From Xestospongia muta (lineage: Eukaryota > Porifera > Demospongiae > Haplosclerida > Petrosiidae): a stretch of 64,000 bases of DNA. Every line of letters begins with the position of its first letter. Positions within the stretch are counted from its first letter, which is position 1. The stretch spans positions 13,640,192 to 13,704,191 of the forward strand of contig OY848917.1 in assembly GCA_963693285.1 (NCBI GenBank). Direction: 5' to 3'. A model generated the notes under the pieces. It was given only the letters and a program-made list of their open reading frames with translations. It was not told where the DNA came from and searched no databases. The position numbers were made by a program, and so were the translations under genes. Of this stretch, positions 47,778-59,896 are shown piece by piece.

Positions 47778-50233
47778 ATGGTGATCCTGCGATCTATTCC
47801 TCGAATTCTCTCACCTCAGTTGCTAAATGCGTTGGCTCGAATGGGCCATGGCGATGAGATTGTTCTAGCTGATGCAAACTTTCCATCAGCTTCCATTTGC
47901 AGGTATTGATACACAAAATTAATCAACAAATTAATAAATATTATGTCTTACATTTTATTAGTTATTACTTCGTGTGCATTGTTTCCCATAATCACTTTTG
48001 GATATAACCGGTTACATAGCAGCAATGTGCTCTATATAACTTACTATAATTTGGTAACAAATTTAAGTTTATATACAGTATGCTTTTTCAGATATTAATA
48101 AATGAACTTTGACCTTTGATCCAAACAATGCAATGATCCTAGTAAGCTCTGTTTTATGTACTACTTTTTTCCCAACACATAAAGTACATCAAGAGATTCC
48201 ATTTTTAATTATATATTTTAGCTTAACTATGAAAGACATATACTTACTACTGACATGTAACAGATGAGCGTAGACAAACAGAGTGATGATCGTATTGATC
48301 ATCATATCAAATAGTGTCAAGATGATTTTTTATATTTATAATCTTTAATTGTAGACATGGACCAGAATTAATAAGAGCAGATGGACATGCTATACCACCT
48401 CTTTTAAAAGCAATTACTTCATTACTTCCTCTTGATCAATATGTCCCTAAACCAGGTACCCTAATGTAACATATAAATATTTGTAAGAAGTGTTGTACTC
48501 GTTAATCTGAACACCATTATCTGAATGGAATACCAATAAACCATTTATTAACCCTTTCTTATTTAATAACTTATTAAACTGTTATATTAGTAGGATAGTT
48601 AATGTGTACTTCTTGATGGATAGAATGAAGACAATCTAAGTCTGTCAATCTGTCCTATCCTTAAGTAATGGTAAATTTTAATTGATTTTAAAGTTACAGA
48701 GAAATTAAATTGTCACAAAAGCAACAAGTCTATCGTGTTAAAACGCACAAATTAATGTTCATGTACATTAGGTTTTTGCTTTTATTTTCAAATTTCTAAC
48801 TTTGCGAAATGAAACAACAGGGACATTAACAAAATGTATGGTAATAGTTATGGTAATACCTGATTTACAGATTTCAAAGCTAAAATGGTAATTGGACAAA
48901 TATTTAAACAATGGTTGTTATGGTAACATAGTGATAATGATGGAGTGATAATTACTTATGATTATTATCAATCAACTAGACCTCCATTGTTATCATATAG
49001 TAATTTATACAAAAAACAATAGTTGTATTATCACTTAAGGTGTATTTAATGAGAGTTTAGATAGAAAATTTGGTTGAGTACAATGGTTGTTATGGTAACA
49101 TAGTGATAATGATGGAGTGATAATTAATTATAATTATTATTTATACAAAAACAATAGTTGTATTATCACTTAAGGTGTATTTAATGAAAATTTAGATAGA
49201 AAATCTAGTTGAATATAAATGTTTCTCTGCTAAAAGTATTACATTATTAATTAAGTTACTATTTCAAATATTCAAGTCAGATAAGACACTTTTGACAATC
49301 TTTTTTATTCTATACTAGCTATGTTAATGGACTTGGTTCCTGATGACAAAGCAAAAGGATTAAAAACTCCAGTCTGGGATGAGTACAGAAAGATACTGAA
49401 CCAGGCAAGTGATAGTGCATACAAGTACATCAATGGATACTATTAGTCTAAATAGTGCCCGCTTTTGGAAAAGTATCCACATCCATGTCTTTATAATAGT
49501 ATTATATACTATTTAAACACCCCACCCTACTTATTTTGGTTTGGTTATTTTTTGCATGTGAAACAGTTTGGGCATTACTTTATATTACATGTCTCCTCTA
49601 TGGTGAAAACCACAGCAAGACATTGCTTGACCAAATATTAGTCGACTTGTCTTAATTAAATTAATTATTCATGTATAGGCTCTTACCTTATTGCTATTTA
49701 TAAATACAGTAGTGCCAACACCCACTCCACTAGTTTAAGTGAATTGCAAGCACAAGTACATGTTTCCTCATGACTTTGTGGCAACCATGCTATAATAGTT
49801 AAAGTTAGTTTTGCCTACACTATACTGTCCTAACATTAGTGCCTCGTTATCAGTTACATTAACACCTCTATGTCATTATTAACATACCACTTTACAACAA
49901 CAAGAAATGACTCCTATTGAATTTATTTATTTATAAAATTATGACATCATTAGATATACAGGGTTCTGTCAGTCCTTTTAAATCAATTTTCTTCATCTTA
50001 TCTGTATGGTATGTCAATAATGATCATATGTACATGTATTGTATTATTATAAAGTTGATTGACTGATAATGTTTACATTGTAGGCTGAAGGACGTGAAGT
50101 AAATTTTGATTTTATTGAGAGATTTGCCTTCTATGAAAGAGCTAAACAAGCTTTCATTGTTGTAGCTACTGGAGAAGAGGCTCTCTATGGAAATATCATA
50201 CTCAAAAAAGGAGTGTTGCCACCAGAAAAATAA
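47778..50233 (+). CDS. FUOM: Fucose mutarotase, four exons, 153 aa
   Basis: Exons 47778-47902, 48355-48455, 49319-49404, 50084-50233 give 153 residues; human FUOM has about 154. [93 protein letters not shown] and [12 protein letters not shown] follow the family closely. The enzyme interconverts alpha- and beta-L-fucose, feeding the fucose salvage pathway in the cytosol; the HGDEI His is the family's active-site region. Intron 3 has a GC donor (ccag|gcaagt), intron 2 contains a tandem duplication. Complete and undamaged. Confidence 0.97.
48903..49209 (+). repeat. Tandem duplication in FUOM intron 2
   Basis: Two units, at about 48907-49079 and 49080-49207, share acaatggttgttatggtaac, atgatggagtgataatta and acaatagttgtattatcact followed by ggtgtatttaatga; the second unit has lost about 45 bp. 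Confidence 0.9.
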
Positions 50234-50836
50234 ACGTCACATCCTCCTACAAAACTTCCTTTAGTTCATTATCTTTTAATTTTGTTACATCTACTTTTTA
50301 TTTCGTGTACATTTTTGCTATGATATTCTATTGGAAGTTACTATTGAACTTATGAATGCATGTTATGGACAATTACATGAGTGAGTATATTGTATTTCAA
50401 TTTCGAACACTGTCACTAACATGAGAATAGCATATATAGTCACAGGTTGATATTAGTAGTCAGCTATTATTATGTACTTACATGTTTGTAATGTAAGTTA
50501 GTTGTTGTTATAAAACTAGAACAACCTATATTAAATCAATGAATAACAAGGGAAAATTCTTGTTCCATAAGTCATTTTAGTAAGTACATTGTACACAAGA
50601 GATAAGAAAATCAGTGTTCTGACAGCCTTCAAAATGAGACAGTTACTATGACAAGAATAAAGAAAAGATCATCTTACGACTTAGTATTGTGAAATGATTG
50701 AATATGAAAAGTATGCATATACTTAACTGCACATCAACATGTACAGTTACACTTACACTAAATATATAAGTCTATTTAAAGGTTTCTTTTACGTTGACTT
50801 AAGGTGTCTAAGAAGCTGTATTATTGACTAACCTTA

Positions 50837-51972
50837 TTAATATTTGTGGGACTCAGTTCCACCATGTCCAAATCCTTTTGGTCCAAAAAGTGCACTATAA
50901 CATGGTGTATTGCAATATGGCTTGTTCTCATGCTATCAAATAGACAGAACTATTGTCATATATATCAATATACATAGTGAACCAAACAATGAAAACTACT
51001 TGAGCTACAATTAAGTACTACAGGTATATCATTATGTTGCTACTTGCTAGGTAGCAACCTAGTTGTGATTATGTTGCTAGGTGTGATAATGTTGCTAGGT
51101 TACAACCTAGTTGTGATCATGTTGCTAGGTGTGATAATTTTGCTAGGAGGCAACCCGAGTCTGATCATGTCATAAGAGGCAACTAAAGTGTGATCATATT
51201 GCTTAGGTGGCAAACCAAGTGTGAACATGTTACTAGGCCAGTTATAACCTAAACATGATCTATGCAATAATGACAAAGCATTGACAGTAAATTTATTGCT
51301 TCTTTACAATACAATGTGATCAATGTAATGTCAATATAATTTATTTATAACCTGAGCATGTCCACCAGGAGTAAGTGTTTTCTTACATTTTGTACATTTT
51401 AGACAGCCACGATGCCAGTCTTTTCCAAGACTACTTACGCGTTCAGCTAATAATAAAATAATATTATGGTAAAAGTACATATACTATAACACAATACTTG
51501 CTACTAATATTAAGTTAACTCATGATGTCATAGTGAGAACAATTTAAATGACATCAGGAATGTGTTTATACTATCTAATAGACAAATTTACTTGTTATAG
51601 CTCTCCTAGAAATACTTAAATTCTACTTTTAATCCTTTTACATATTGTAACATTAAACTGTGTGAACAAACCGTTATATATAGGAACTTATCGACTGGTT
51701 TTCAAAATTTCTTTGGGTTCATCATTCAATGTATATTAAATCCTCATTGGCTAAAATAAAGTATATACATATAATATCTCCAATTACGTATGGATATAAT
51801 CATTTATCAAGGAGCATCATCATTAAGATGTTACACTGTTAGTGAAACAAGCTGCTAATTAGATGGCTAACCCACAAATTATAAATTATACGACTTGTAT
51901 TAAGCTATGAAATTGCATTGTAAAACACTTACCAAAGTAGACCTCCTTTCCACAAGTGGGACACTTTGGCAT
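50837..51972 (-). CDS. CRIP1: CRIP1-like single LIM-domain protein, three exons, 76 aa
   Basis: Exons 51972-51933, 51446-51352, 50932-50837; GT-AG junctions and phases fit exactly (231 nt). Protein: [65 protein letters not shown] and [11 protein letters not shown]. One LIM domain with all zinc ligands (CxxC...HxxC, then CxxC...CxxxC), followed by the glycine-rich GPKGFGxGG tail of cysteine-rich (intestinal) proteins. Small adaptor that binds proteins or actin-linked partners, in cytosol or nucleus. Length 76 against 77 in vertebrates. Confidence 0.96.
51040..51240. repeat. Minisatellite in the second CRIP1 intron
   Basis: Roughly 35-60-bp units built from gttgctaggt, gcaacctagttgtgat and catgttgctaggtgtgataa, with decay toward 51240. 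Confidence 0.85.
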
Positions 51973-52131
51973 GACTCGTCTTTTACAATTAAGTTTTACA
52001 ACTTAAAGTCTGTAACGCCTTTAAATTGATTTTGTTAATAATTAAGGTCACGCCTTACTTATTCTTAATAAACATACCATGACGTCATTAATAAACCACG
52101 ACTTACCACGTGTTTTGGAGAGAACGTGGCC

Positions 52132-52428
52132 ATGTTGTCTGGAGCTATGAGAAAGTATAAAACCTTAACACCAGATAGCGGTAAGATTGGTTTATATTGT
52201 TTAACAAAAATACCGCTATTCACAGTACAATAATTCTTATAAAGAAATGATGTTGTTTGTTCTTTGTTAGGTTTCGCGGGAGTACATATCGGCATCCAGT
52301 CTCGTGAAGTGAACAAACTGATAATCCTACTGAGTAAACTCCTCTTACATCATGACTTTGACAGTGCTATTGATGTGATGGATGTAATTACTAAGAGGGC
52401 TATAGTGGTGGGAGAAATAAGTATGAAG
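52132..52428 (+). CDS. First two exons of an unidentified gene
   Basis: Exon 1 52132-52180 (MLSGAMRKYKTLTPDS), exon 2 52271-52428 (GFAGVHIGIQSREVNKLIIL then LHHDFDSAIDVMDVITKRAI), phases fit and the 69 codons are open. The amphipathic helical repeat-like pattern could fit the N-terminal region of TAF1A, a TATA-binding-protein-associated factor for RNA polymerase I, but the resemblance is weak. The next intron was hit by a Tigger element. Later exons were not found; 57598-57659 (acidic, ends at a stop) is one possible last exon. Confidence 0.45.
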
Positions 52429-52798
52429 GTTAGTAATGATTAACAATGTTAAAATTTGTATTCTAGCTTTTATAACGTGTTTAGGCCATTATGTGGTCGT
52501 GTTTTTAAGAAAATCCCACATGTTGTGTTAAAAATTTTAGAACAAACAGTTGCATATACACAGTTATTATGCAGCCATTTTGTACAGGATGTATAACAAA
52601 TTAATAAGTACTGCTTAATTATTATTCATTACTAAACTTTAATCTGCTGGTTAACTTTAGTTAAATCTATTTTGCAATGTTTCACTACTGTTTTGTTTAA
52701 CTTCTAAAGCGACCAATTGAATTAAATTGCATGTATTGACTGCCAATACACTTTACAAGCAATAATTCTAATTGTCCTTACTTCAAGAGGTATAACTA

Positions 52799-54258
52799 CA
52801 GTAGAACCTCCATTATCCGGACCCCTTTGTAAAAAAAAGAAATTGTCCGGATAAATAAAAAAGTCCTGATAATTATAATGGGCGTGACACCAACAACTAC
52901 GCATGCGTAACATGTTACGCGTTGTATAATTATGGCAGCCGTTTCTTCAAATGTTGTACCACTTTCATATTCACATCCTTCAAAAAATCCACTATCGATG
53001 TTCCTAAATCATCTGCTATTACAAGTCTTTGCAATAGTTTCTTCTTGAACTTCTTGACTGACTGAATGACACCTTGGTCCATTGGCTGTATCAGAGCAGT
53101 AACATTTGCTGGCAAGAATTTAGCATAGATTGTTCCATCATCACTTACTAATTCCCGTGGATCTGGATGGGCAAAGCAATTGTCTAAGATTAATACTGCT
53201 TTGGGTTCCTCTCCAAGGAATTGGAGCTGATCTTTAACTTGTGGCACAAAATCATTATGGAACCAATTATGAAATACGTCAGCTGTCATCCAAGAATTAC
53301 ACTGATTGGTATATGTCACAGGCAATAAATCCATATTCAAACTTTTGAAGCATCAAGGGCGCTTGGACTTGCCAATTAGATGAATTAACAGTTTGATTGT
53401 GCCTGAAGTAGCATTTGAGCATAGGTTGAGAGTTACACGGTCCTTAGATTTTTTTCGCTGACTGATTTTTCAAAGCTTGCGGCAAGTGTTGTATTTGGCA
53501 AGGCCCTATAATTAAGCCCTGTCTCATCACAATTAAAAATTTGGTTTAGTGAAAAATGTTCTTGATTAACAAATTTTCTGAATGATAACACAAACATATC
53601 AACCTGTTCCTTGTCCCCTGAAAGTTTCTCACCTTCAATAGAAAGCTGGTGAATTCCATGCCTTCTCTATCTCCACCCTTCACTTGCTGTAAAGCTATAG
53701 GTTTCACCATTATAGGTTTCACCATACAGACGTTTGCTGAGTTCTACAGCTTTTTCACAAAGCATTGGGCCACTCACTGGGACTCCCTCCATTCTTTTTT
53801 GTTTAAACCAAAGATACACTGCTTGGTCGAGTTTATGATGTTCTCCCAGTTTCATCGTTTTTGCTTCCCTGCTCACTCCCATTTTAGCCACTTGCCTTTT
53901 AAATGTAAGTATCTTTTCTCTGTTTTTCTTTATGTCTCCAATCGTACTTTTTCCAATTCTAACTTTCTCCATGATAACAGTGTATGACACATGTTTATCA
54001 AGCATGTCTACTGTCTTTGTTTTGTCTTCTTTAGAATGTACTAATCGTTTTCTTTTCTTTGCAGTGACCATTACTGTACAATATATTCAGCTGCACTTAA
54101 TTTTTATCACACGTAGTAGCGTGACAAATTAAGTTTGGGGGCGTGGTATTTGCATATTCTAATAAAACAAATTACGGTAATACACGTAGGTAATTTTCTT
54201 TTATACCGGAAAAACGAGGGTTCGGATAAACGAGGTCCGGATAATCAAGGTTCTACTA
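52799..54258 (-). mobile_element. Tigger/pogo DNA transposon, degenerate
   Basis: Ends CAGTAGAACCTCCATTATCC and, inverted, an equivalent with TTGATTATCCGGACCTCG, each beside TA, as in Tigger elements. Minus-strand 54071-53667 encodes the HTH half: RLVHSKEDKTKTVDMLDKHV, then KSTIGDIKKNREKI and QAVYLWFKQKRMEGVPVSGP. 53340-52930 encodes the DDE_1 half: WMTADVFHNWFHNDFVP, LILDNCFAHP (second catalytic Asp), FLPANVTALIQPMDQGVI (third position). Between them are stops and shifts. About 1.46 kb in total, inserted downstream of the exons at 52132-52428. Confidence 0.95.
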
Positions 54259-54289
54259 TAGTTATTGGAGCTTCACTTGCTTGAGTCAA

Positions 54290-54975
54290 AAACTCTTGTA
54301 GACAACCATCTTTTTAAGCACAGGCTACAGACTTGTGATAAAGTGAGCTGTAATTCCAAAGTAACTGTGAAGTTGTCGGTTAGTCCACAGGTCGACAGTC
54401 ACACAAACTACAGATGTTTTCTGGAGGTGTGAAACAATGGATTGTCACACAGCAGCAGATCTTTCTGGAAGCATTTTAGTTGTCAGATGTTTACAACTTG
54501 GAATTTGGTAAGCCTTGTTGGCAGCTTCCATCAACAAATGAAATAAAGGACTGTCAACGACAGACAATGAAAGTAAATCCCCAGCAATGAATGATACAAG
54601 AGCTTTGGAGATGCGAATTTGACGTTGGTCAGTTGATGAATACTTCTTAGTTCTAACTATCCCACTATCAGCTAGAGTTAGTTGAGTGCTTGTCAACTTT
54701 TTATTCTTTGAAGAAGTACGTTGTTTAGTTACAACACTGTGATGAGCTGAAGGATGCTTTCTCTACACATAGATAAAGTTTCAATCAATGGGACCCACAA
54801 TTTTCATGTTTACCTTTAAGTGAAGTAAAAGTTGGATGTTGACTTAGTGGAACCAGAAATTGTAACCTCAGGATTTTTACAATGCTTTCATTTAGCTCTA
54901 AATGTACCTTCCACACCTTCAGGCACTTCATAATGCTCAAACACAATAGGAATTGACCTACTACCCATATTGAGA
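54290..54975 (-). pseudogene. BED-finger hAT transposase remnant
   Basis: Minus strand: RSIPIVFEHYEVPEGVEGTF, RAK-stop-KHCKNPEVTISGST, KSTSNFYF, an intron (donor gtaaac, acceptor tgtag), RKHPSAHHSVVTKQ, then RQIRISKALVSFIAGDLLSL, VDSPLFHLLMEAANKAYQI, and after a stop VCVTVDLWTNRQLHSYFGIT. This is the BED zinc finger and the start of the hAT DDE region as in ZBED-type elements. The first BED Cys codon is now TGA. Cut off at about 54290 near the Tigger insertion. Confidence 0.8.
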
Positions 54976-55129
54976 CTCAGAATCAACAGCTGCTTTGATG
55001 CTTACTGCTTAGATTATTGACCATGTGATATGTGTCATGCATGATGTAGCATCATTCAGAAATGAAAAGTGAGTTGTCAAAGGTCAATAGCTGTCACCTT
55101 TCTATTGTATGGTATGTAAGTATTTACAA

Positions 55130-55272
55130 CAAAGTTACAAAGATGTATTTCAAATACAAATACAAATACATGAGATTTATAATCTTAAAATACAAATACA
55201 AAAACAAATACTCTAAAATTAGTTTTTAAATACAACCAAATAGAAATACCAATGTATTTGACCCCAAGTCTG
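55130..55272 (-). repeat. Probable hAT terminus with subterminal repeats
   Basis: Reading on the minus strand, CAGACTTGGGGTCAAATACA is followed by repeated atttgtatttg-type motifs, the usual build of ZBED/hAT ends. It probably belongs to the BED-hAT copy at 54290-54975; the partner end is missing. Confidence 0.6.
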
Positions 55273-55275
55273 GCT

Positions 55276-55888
55276 ACAGTACGTGAACAAAGCTTTGAAA
55301 GCATCTGCAATAGACATTTGAGTCACAATTATGTTTATGCAAGGTTATTCATTATAAAAAAGTCACAATAGAAATGTTCATCATTTGGAACTATTGCATA
55401 ATCGCAGGGGAAATGATTAAAAAGATATGCATAAAGAGCAGAAAATGTCATAAACGTCTTGTTTTTGAAATAAAATACCATATTGCGATTATGCATGTGT
55501 ACTTGCTCTTTACTTAGTGTGGTGGCACCACTTTCGGTGGTTAGTATGCGCATGCATAAGAGATGTATTATTCAAAACAAAAATAGAATTTAGAAAGACA
55601 AAATGAGATTGCTTGAGGTATGTCTCCAAGAAATGCCAGAAGATACTAGATCTTAAAAGGAAAAGTCTGCAAAAAGAGAAGTGGCCTAAAAACACATCAG
55701 AATATCAGTCATGCACAATTGAAATGCTCACAGTAACAGTAATTAAATTCATTGGTTGCAATGAGTATTGGCAGTGATTACCTTTCCCACCATATCAATA
55801 TTAATCAAGTGGTGCCTAATGAGATTCTGTCACAACAGTTAGAGTTAACTGCAAGTTCACTTGAAAGAATTCTGCCTGTAAAATAACC
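55276..55888. other. No gene recognised
   Basis: Contains an inverted gcataatcgca / tgcgattatgca pair (55395 and 55484) that could fold into a hairpin. No supported ORF. Confidence 0.45.
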
Positions 55889-56293
55889 TATAGGTTGTAT
55901 ATTTAGTGGGTATAAATTTTCGCGATTTTACCCCAAATTCATATTCACAATAAAGTTTTTCTAGAATTAAGATAGATCTATTTTGTGGTGAGGCGTGTGC
56001 GACAAATTATTAATAGACGTTTTCTTGAAGTACTGTCTTTACATCTTTATTTGCTGACAAAATAGAACTTAAGGGAACTTTAGAAGATAGTTGACCTTTA
56101 GGATTTGGCAAATCATCATGTTTCTTGAAATATTTGAACAAAGCTGTTGTGGTATGTGCCAATTATACCACACCTTTTACATGACACGCCCATTTTTTTT
56201 AAGAATAGAAATTTTTGTGGATTTTTAATTTCACAAATTTGCTCAAATCACAAAATTTGTGAAACTAAATCCCCACAAAATATACCACCTATA
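55889..56293. mobile_element. Non-autonomous element with imperfect inverted ends
   Basis: Left end tataggttgtatatttagtg and right end (reverse complement) tataggtggtatattttgtg, extending imperfectly for about 45 bp through ttcgcgatttt-like sequence. 405 bp, no coding capacity. Superfamily not determined. Confidence 0.6.
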
Positions 56294-56499
56294 CAGTAAT
56301 CCTTTCAAGTGATGCCTGATGAGATTCTGTTAGTTTGAGGGATGAAAATAACATTGGCCAACTCATCTGATATTTGTCAGATCAGTTTTAAATGACCTGC
56401 CATTGTAAAATGTTGATCGGACGTACTACTTTTAAGTGCTTTTGAACAAAAAAGTTACTTTAGAAAAATTAATATTGTCAATTATTGTCAAGTTACTAA

Positions 56500-56930
56500 C
56501 TGTGACCCACAATTGTATTAACATGAGTTATTATTATCATTACCAAACCAATGCAATGGGACTGTAGGCATTCTTTTCTGCTTTTTGCTTCATCCATGTG
56601 AAAGAGCTTCATGGCAGACTTATGCTGCTCACTCTTTGCGTGATCTGTAATATTACTGGTTTTGTGATTGCAAGACCCATCTATCCATGATTGAGAAAAG
56701 TTCTTGTGACCAGCAATCTTTGCCTCACACTTGTGACAGAGAGCACACCACAAGAGTGAAACAAGAGACTTATCCTCATTGTCTGGATCATAACGGAGCC
56801 ATGAAAGTGATGCATACTCTTTCTCATAACTTCTCTGCCACTTCTTGAAAGTTTCCAGTGACACTTGCCTCTTCGTGTTCTTTATAGTAGGCACAGCAAT
56901 CGTGCCAGCCTTTCTCTTTCTAGTTGCCAT
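56500..56930 (-). pseudogene. TTF-type zinc-finger N-terminus of a hAT-derived gene
   Basis: Minus strand encodes MATRKRKAGTIAVPTIKNTK, FKKWQRSYEKEYASLSWLRY, LWCALCHKCEAKIAGHKNFS, QSWIDGSCNHKTSNITDHAK, SEQHKSAMKLF. CxxC ... H ... H with W and F spacing matches the TTF-type finger of hAT-derived proteins such as C17orf113/ZNF862. The homology ends near 56530 at a possible donor (gtaatg), and no transposase core is found. Single first exon, intact, or a fragment. Confidence 0.7.
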
Positions 56931-57808
56931 TTTCTATACGTGACAACATCTAAACCGCACCCTTAATTTAAAAGACCACACCCATTATAATTGATCGGCT
57001 CCAACTAGCCGAATCTTTTAAATTTACTGGTTATTCAGCTAGTTTGCTCGGATTTTGGCTGATGGCCGGCTGTTATTTTCATCCCTGAGTTTGGGTGTGG
57101 CTACAAGATCAACACATAAAATAATTTTGTAGTCTAAAATAGTGGTCCAACAAATGTTATCCCATAATGTTCAGATGTTTGCATGACATACCCAATCAAA
57201 CATTTGAAAGGTTTGACTTTTAAAAATCGTTTTTAGCCAAAAAATTATTGGAAATTGTTTTTTAAAAGTAAAGAAATGTTTCTTAGAAGTTATAACTGAA
57301 AAGTATATTTAGTTATTTACTACTAAAAATTAATCAATTACAGTTGATTCAAGTTTTTGGCTAGAAATACAAGTGCGTCAACTTTGTCTGGTTTCAAAGC
57401 AGACCTTCAGCTATTGACTATAAATCCTGCTTTTAAAAAAATTGCTCAGCTGGTGTTGTTGTTACAACTAAAACAAGGTGTGGATAATTGAAATGGTTGG
57501 CCATCCACCAAGTGAGCGGGTTTCTTTCCCTAGGCACAGGTTTTACAGTTAGATAACGTTTGATTCACCAAACAAGGTGATCAATTTATTACGTCAGACG
57601 TGGACGAGGATGAATACGAGGAGTTCACATCTGAGTTAGAGCTTGGCGACTCCATTTAAGTTGGTGGTGGTATGGTGGAAGTCAGAAGCCAAATAATTTT
57701 ATTATAATAATATTCATACTATATTCATAATATTCATAACACACTCATTAACACATATTTGTGGTTGGTTTGCATTCTAAGCCATATGAAAATGCGCTAT
57801 ATCCAAGA
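56931..57808. other. Mostly unassigned
   Basis: No full gene seen. 57598-57659, after a cgtcag acceptor-like site, encodes an acidic end (DVDEDEYEEFTSELELGDSI, stop) that may be a terminal exon of an unidentified gene. Confidence 0.35.
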
Positions 57809-59620
57809 ATGCCTAGAGGAAGGATAAAAAATGTTCTTCTACAAAAAAAGATTAAGTCATCTCAAGAAACTCTATGAAAAGAGGGCAGAAATAAGACAAT
57901 CAACTGCTTTATTATCATCTTCACAACAATAAATTATACTAGTCCAATGATTCCTGTTGACAGTCCTTCCTTAAAAGCATCTAACACAAATGGCTCACTG
58001 TTTCTCCATTCTGGACATCATCAGATATACTGTCTTGATGGCAATCGAATAATTAATTTAAAAAAATCTAAAATCATATATATAAAAAAATTAGTGAGCA
58101 CTCGATTACATGTGGTGGTGAGGTAGAATTCTTAGGAGAGAAGAAGAGAGATGGTCTTGCTTCAACACTAGTTTCCTATTGTAAGAAATGTGAGGAAGAA
58201 ATAACATTTCTATCTTCACTTAAATCGCCAATTGGAAGCAGTAATAGTTTCTGTGTATAATGTCAACATTGGTGCTGTGTTGGGTCAAATCTCCACTGGA
58301 GGAGGCAGTGCACAGTTGGTAGAACAAATGTCTGCTATAGATTTACCATCAATGAGGACTCAAACATTTTGTATTCTTGAAAGGAAGCTTGGAGGATTAT
58401 TTGAAGAAGTTGTTACATCAGAACTGATAGCAGCTGGACTAGAAGAAAAACGGATAGCTATAGAAAAAGGTGAATACCACGACAATGTACCATCTATAAA
58501 TGTAGTTGTTGATGCTGGTTGAAGTAAAAGGAGTCATAAACACTCTTACAACGCTAATTCTGGAGTTGGAGTTATTTTTGGATTTGCTACCCAACGTCTT
58601 TTGTTCATTGGAGTTAGAAATAAGTACTGTTCTATTTGCTCAGTTGCTAGTAGTAAAGGAGAGGATATAAGAGAGCATTGTTGTTTCAAGAACTGGACTG
58701 GATCTTCAACAGCCATGGAATCTGACATAATAGTGGAAGGTTCAATCTATTCGAATGTATGCATGGCTTACGTATGAAGTTGATTAGAGATGGAGACAAT
58801 TCAGTTCATTATAACATAATAACATCAGTACCATATGGCAGACATGTTGAGAAGATAGAGTGTGCAAACCATGCAGTTAAGTCCTACCACTCAAGACTTG
58901 CCAATATCGTCAAAGACAATCCCAGTTTTGGTGGTTCAGGTAAGTTGACAAAGCATATCATTACCAAAATTACACAGGCAGCTAGGAAAGCAATCACTGC
59001 TCATAGCTGTACTGGTGATGTCAAAGCACTTAGAAGCGATTTCTGTAATGGGCCAAAGCATTACTTTGGTGATCACTCGAACTGTGACATGACTACTTGT
59101 TTACAGAAAAACAGCTCTTCCCTTTCTCAAAGTCGTCTTGAATCACTTCCTTTGGGCTTATTTCGTGCTATTCAAGGTGCTGGTGATCGCATTGTCACGA
59201 AATCTTCTCAACTACTTGGTAACCATACCAGTAATCTGTGTGAAAATTTTATGTCAATTCTGGGTAAAATGGATGGAGGAAAGTTTTTCAATCAGGTTCA
59301 AGAAGGATCATTTCAGCATCGTTCAATGGCCGCAGCACTTTGAGTACAGCTTGGACCAGAGTGGGTAAGTAAACTTTGAGAAAGGAAGATAGGAAAACCA
59401 CAAAAGTGTATTTGTCTAAGTTTGGTCAGTGTAGAAAAAGAAAATTGGAGCTCAATACTTCCCGAAAAATTAGTGAAAAATATAAACATCAATGACTAAT
59501 GAAAAAATACCAATGTCCACCACAAAGACAAGATTCATCATATGGTGTTGATATAAGTATGGCAGAACTGAAACGATTGTGTAGTGAGTATATTGACAGA
59601 CTAAGATACAGAGGCTGAAG
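57809..59620 (+). pseudogene. Mutator-like transposase, degenerate
   Basis: Starts MPRGRIKNVLLQKK. A Cys region reads CGGEVEFLGEKK and YCKKCEEE (58110-58200). The catalytic part follows: IGAVLGQISTGGGSAQL, FEEVVTSELIAAGLEEKRIA, NVVVDAG-stop-SKRSHKHSYN (first Asp; the usual Trp is TGA), VGVIFGFATQRLLFIGVRNK, CFKNWTGSSTAMESDIIVEG, then after a frameshift near 58745 RDGDNSVHYNI (second Asp), VEKIECANHAVKSYHS and LLGNHTSNLCENFMSIL (Glu). This matches the Mutator-like transposase domain of animal elements. At least three stops or shifts. TIRs not located. Confidence 0.88.
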
Positions 59621-59896
59621 AAATAGCTAAATGAACAGCGGGACAGTCAATGCTTGTAACATAAACGTAACATGAGAAGTTAAATTATAATACAATATAA
59701 GTGCTTTAAACAGGATGTTTCCCATTCATCAACGAAGTGAAACTGCTACTAATAGTTAATATATCGATTTATATTTGTACTATGGGACATTTCCAAAGAA
59801 TGTTTCATGTTCAAGTTACAATAAATTTGTATATGAAGTATTGATACATTTTAAAGCGTCATGTAAAGGCTCAGAGAAACTTTCATCACGAATCTA

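Noticed and set aside
59138..59368. Alternative frame in the Mutator-like gene
   Set aside because: Overlaps the frame with conserved Mutator motifs and shows none itself.
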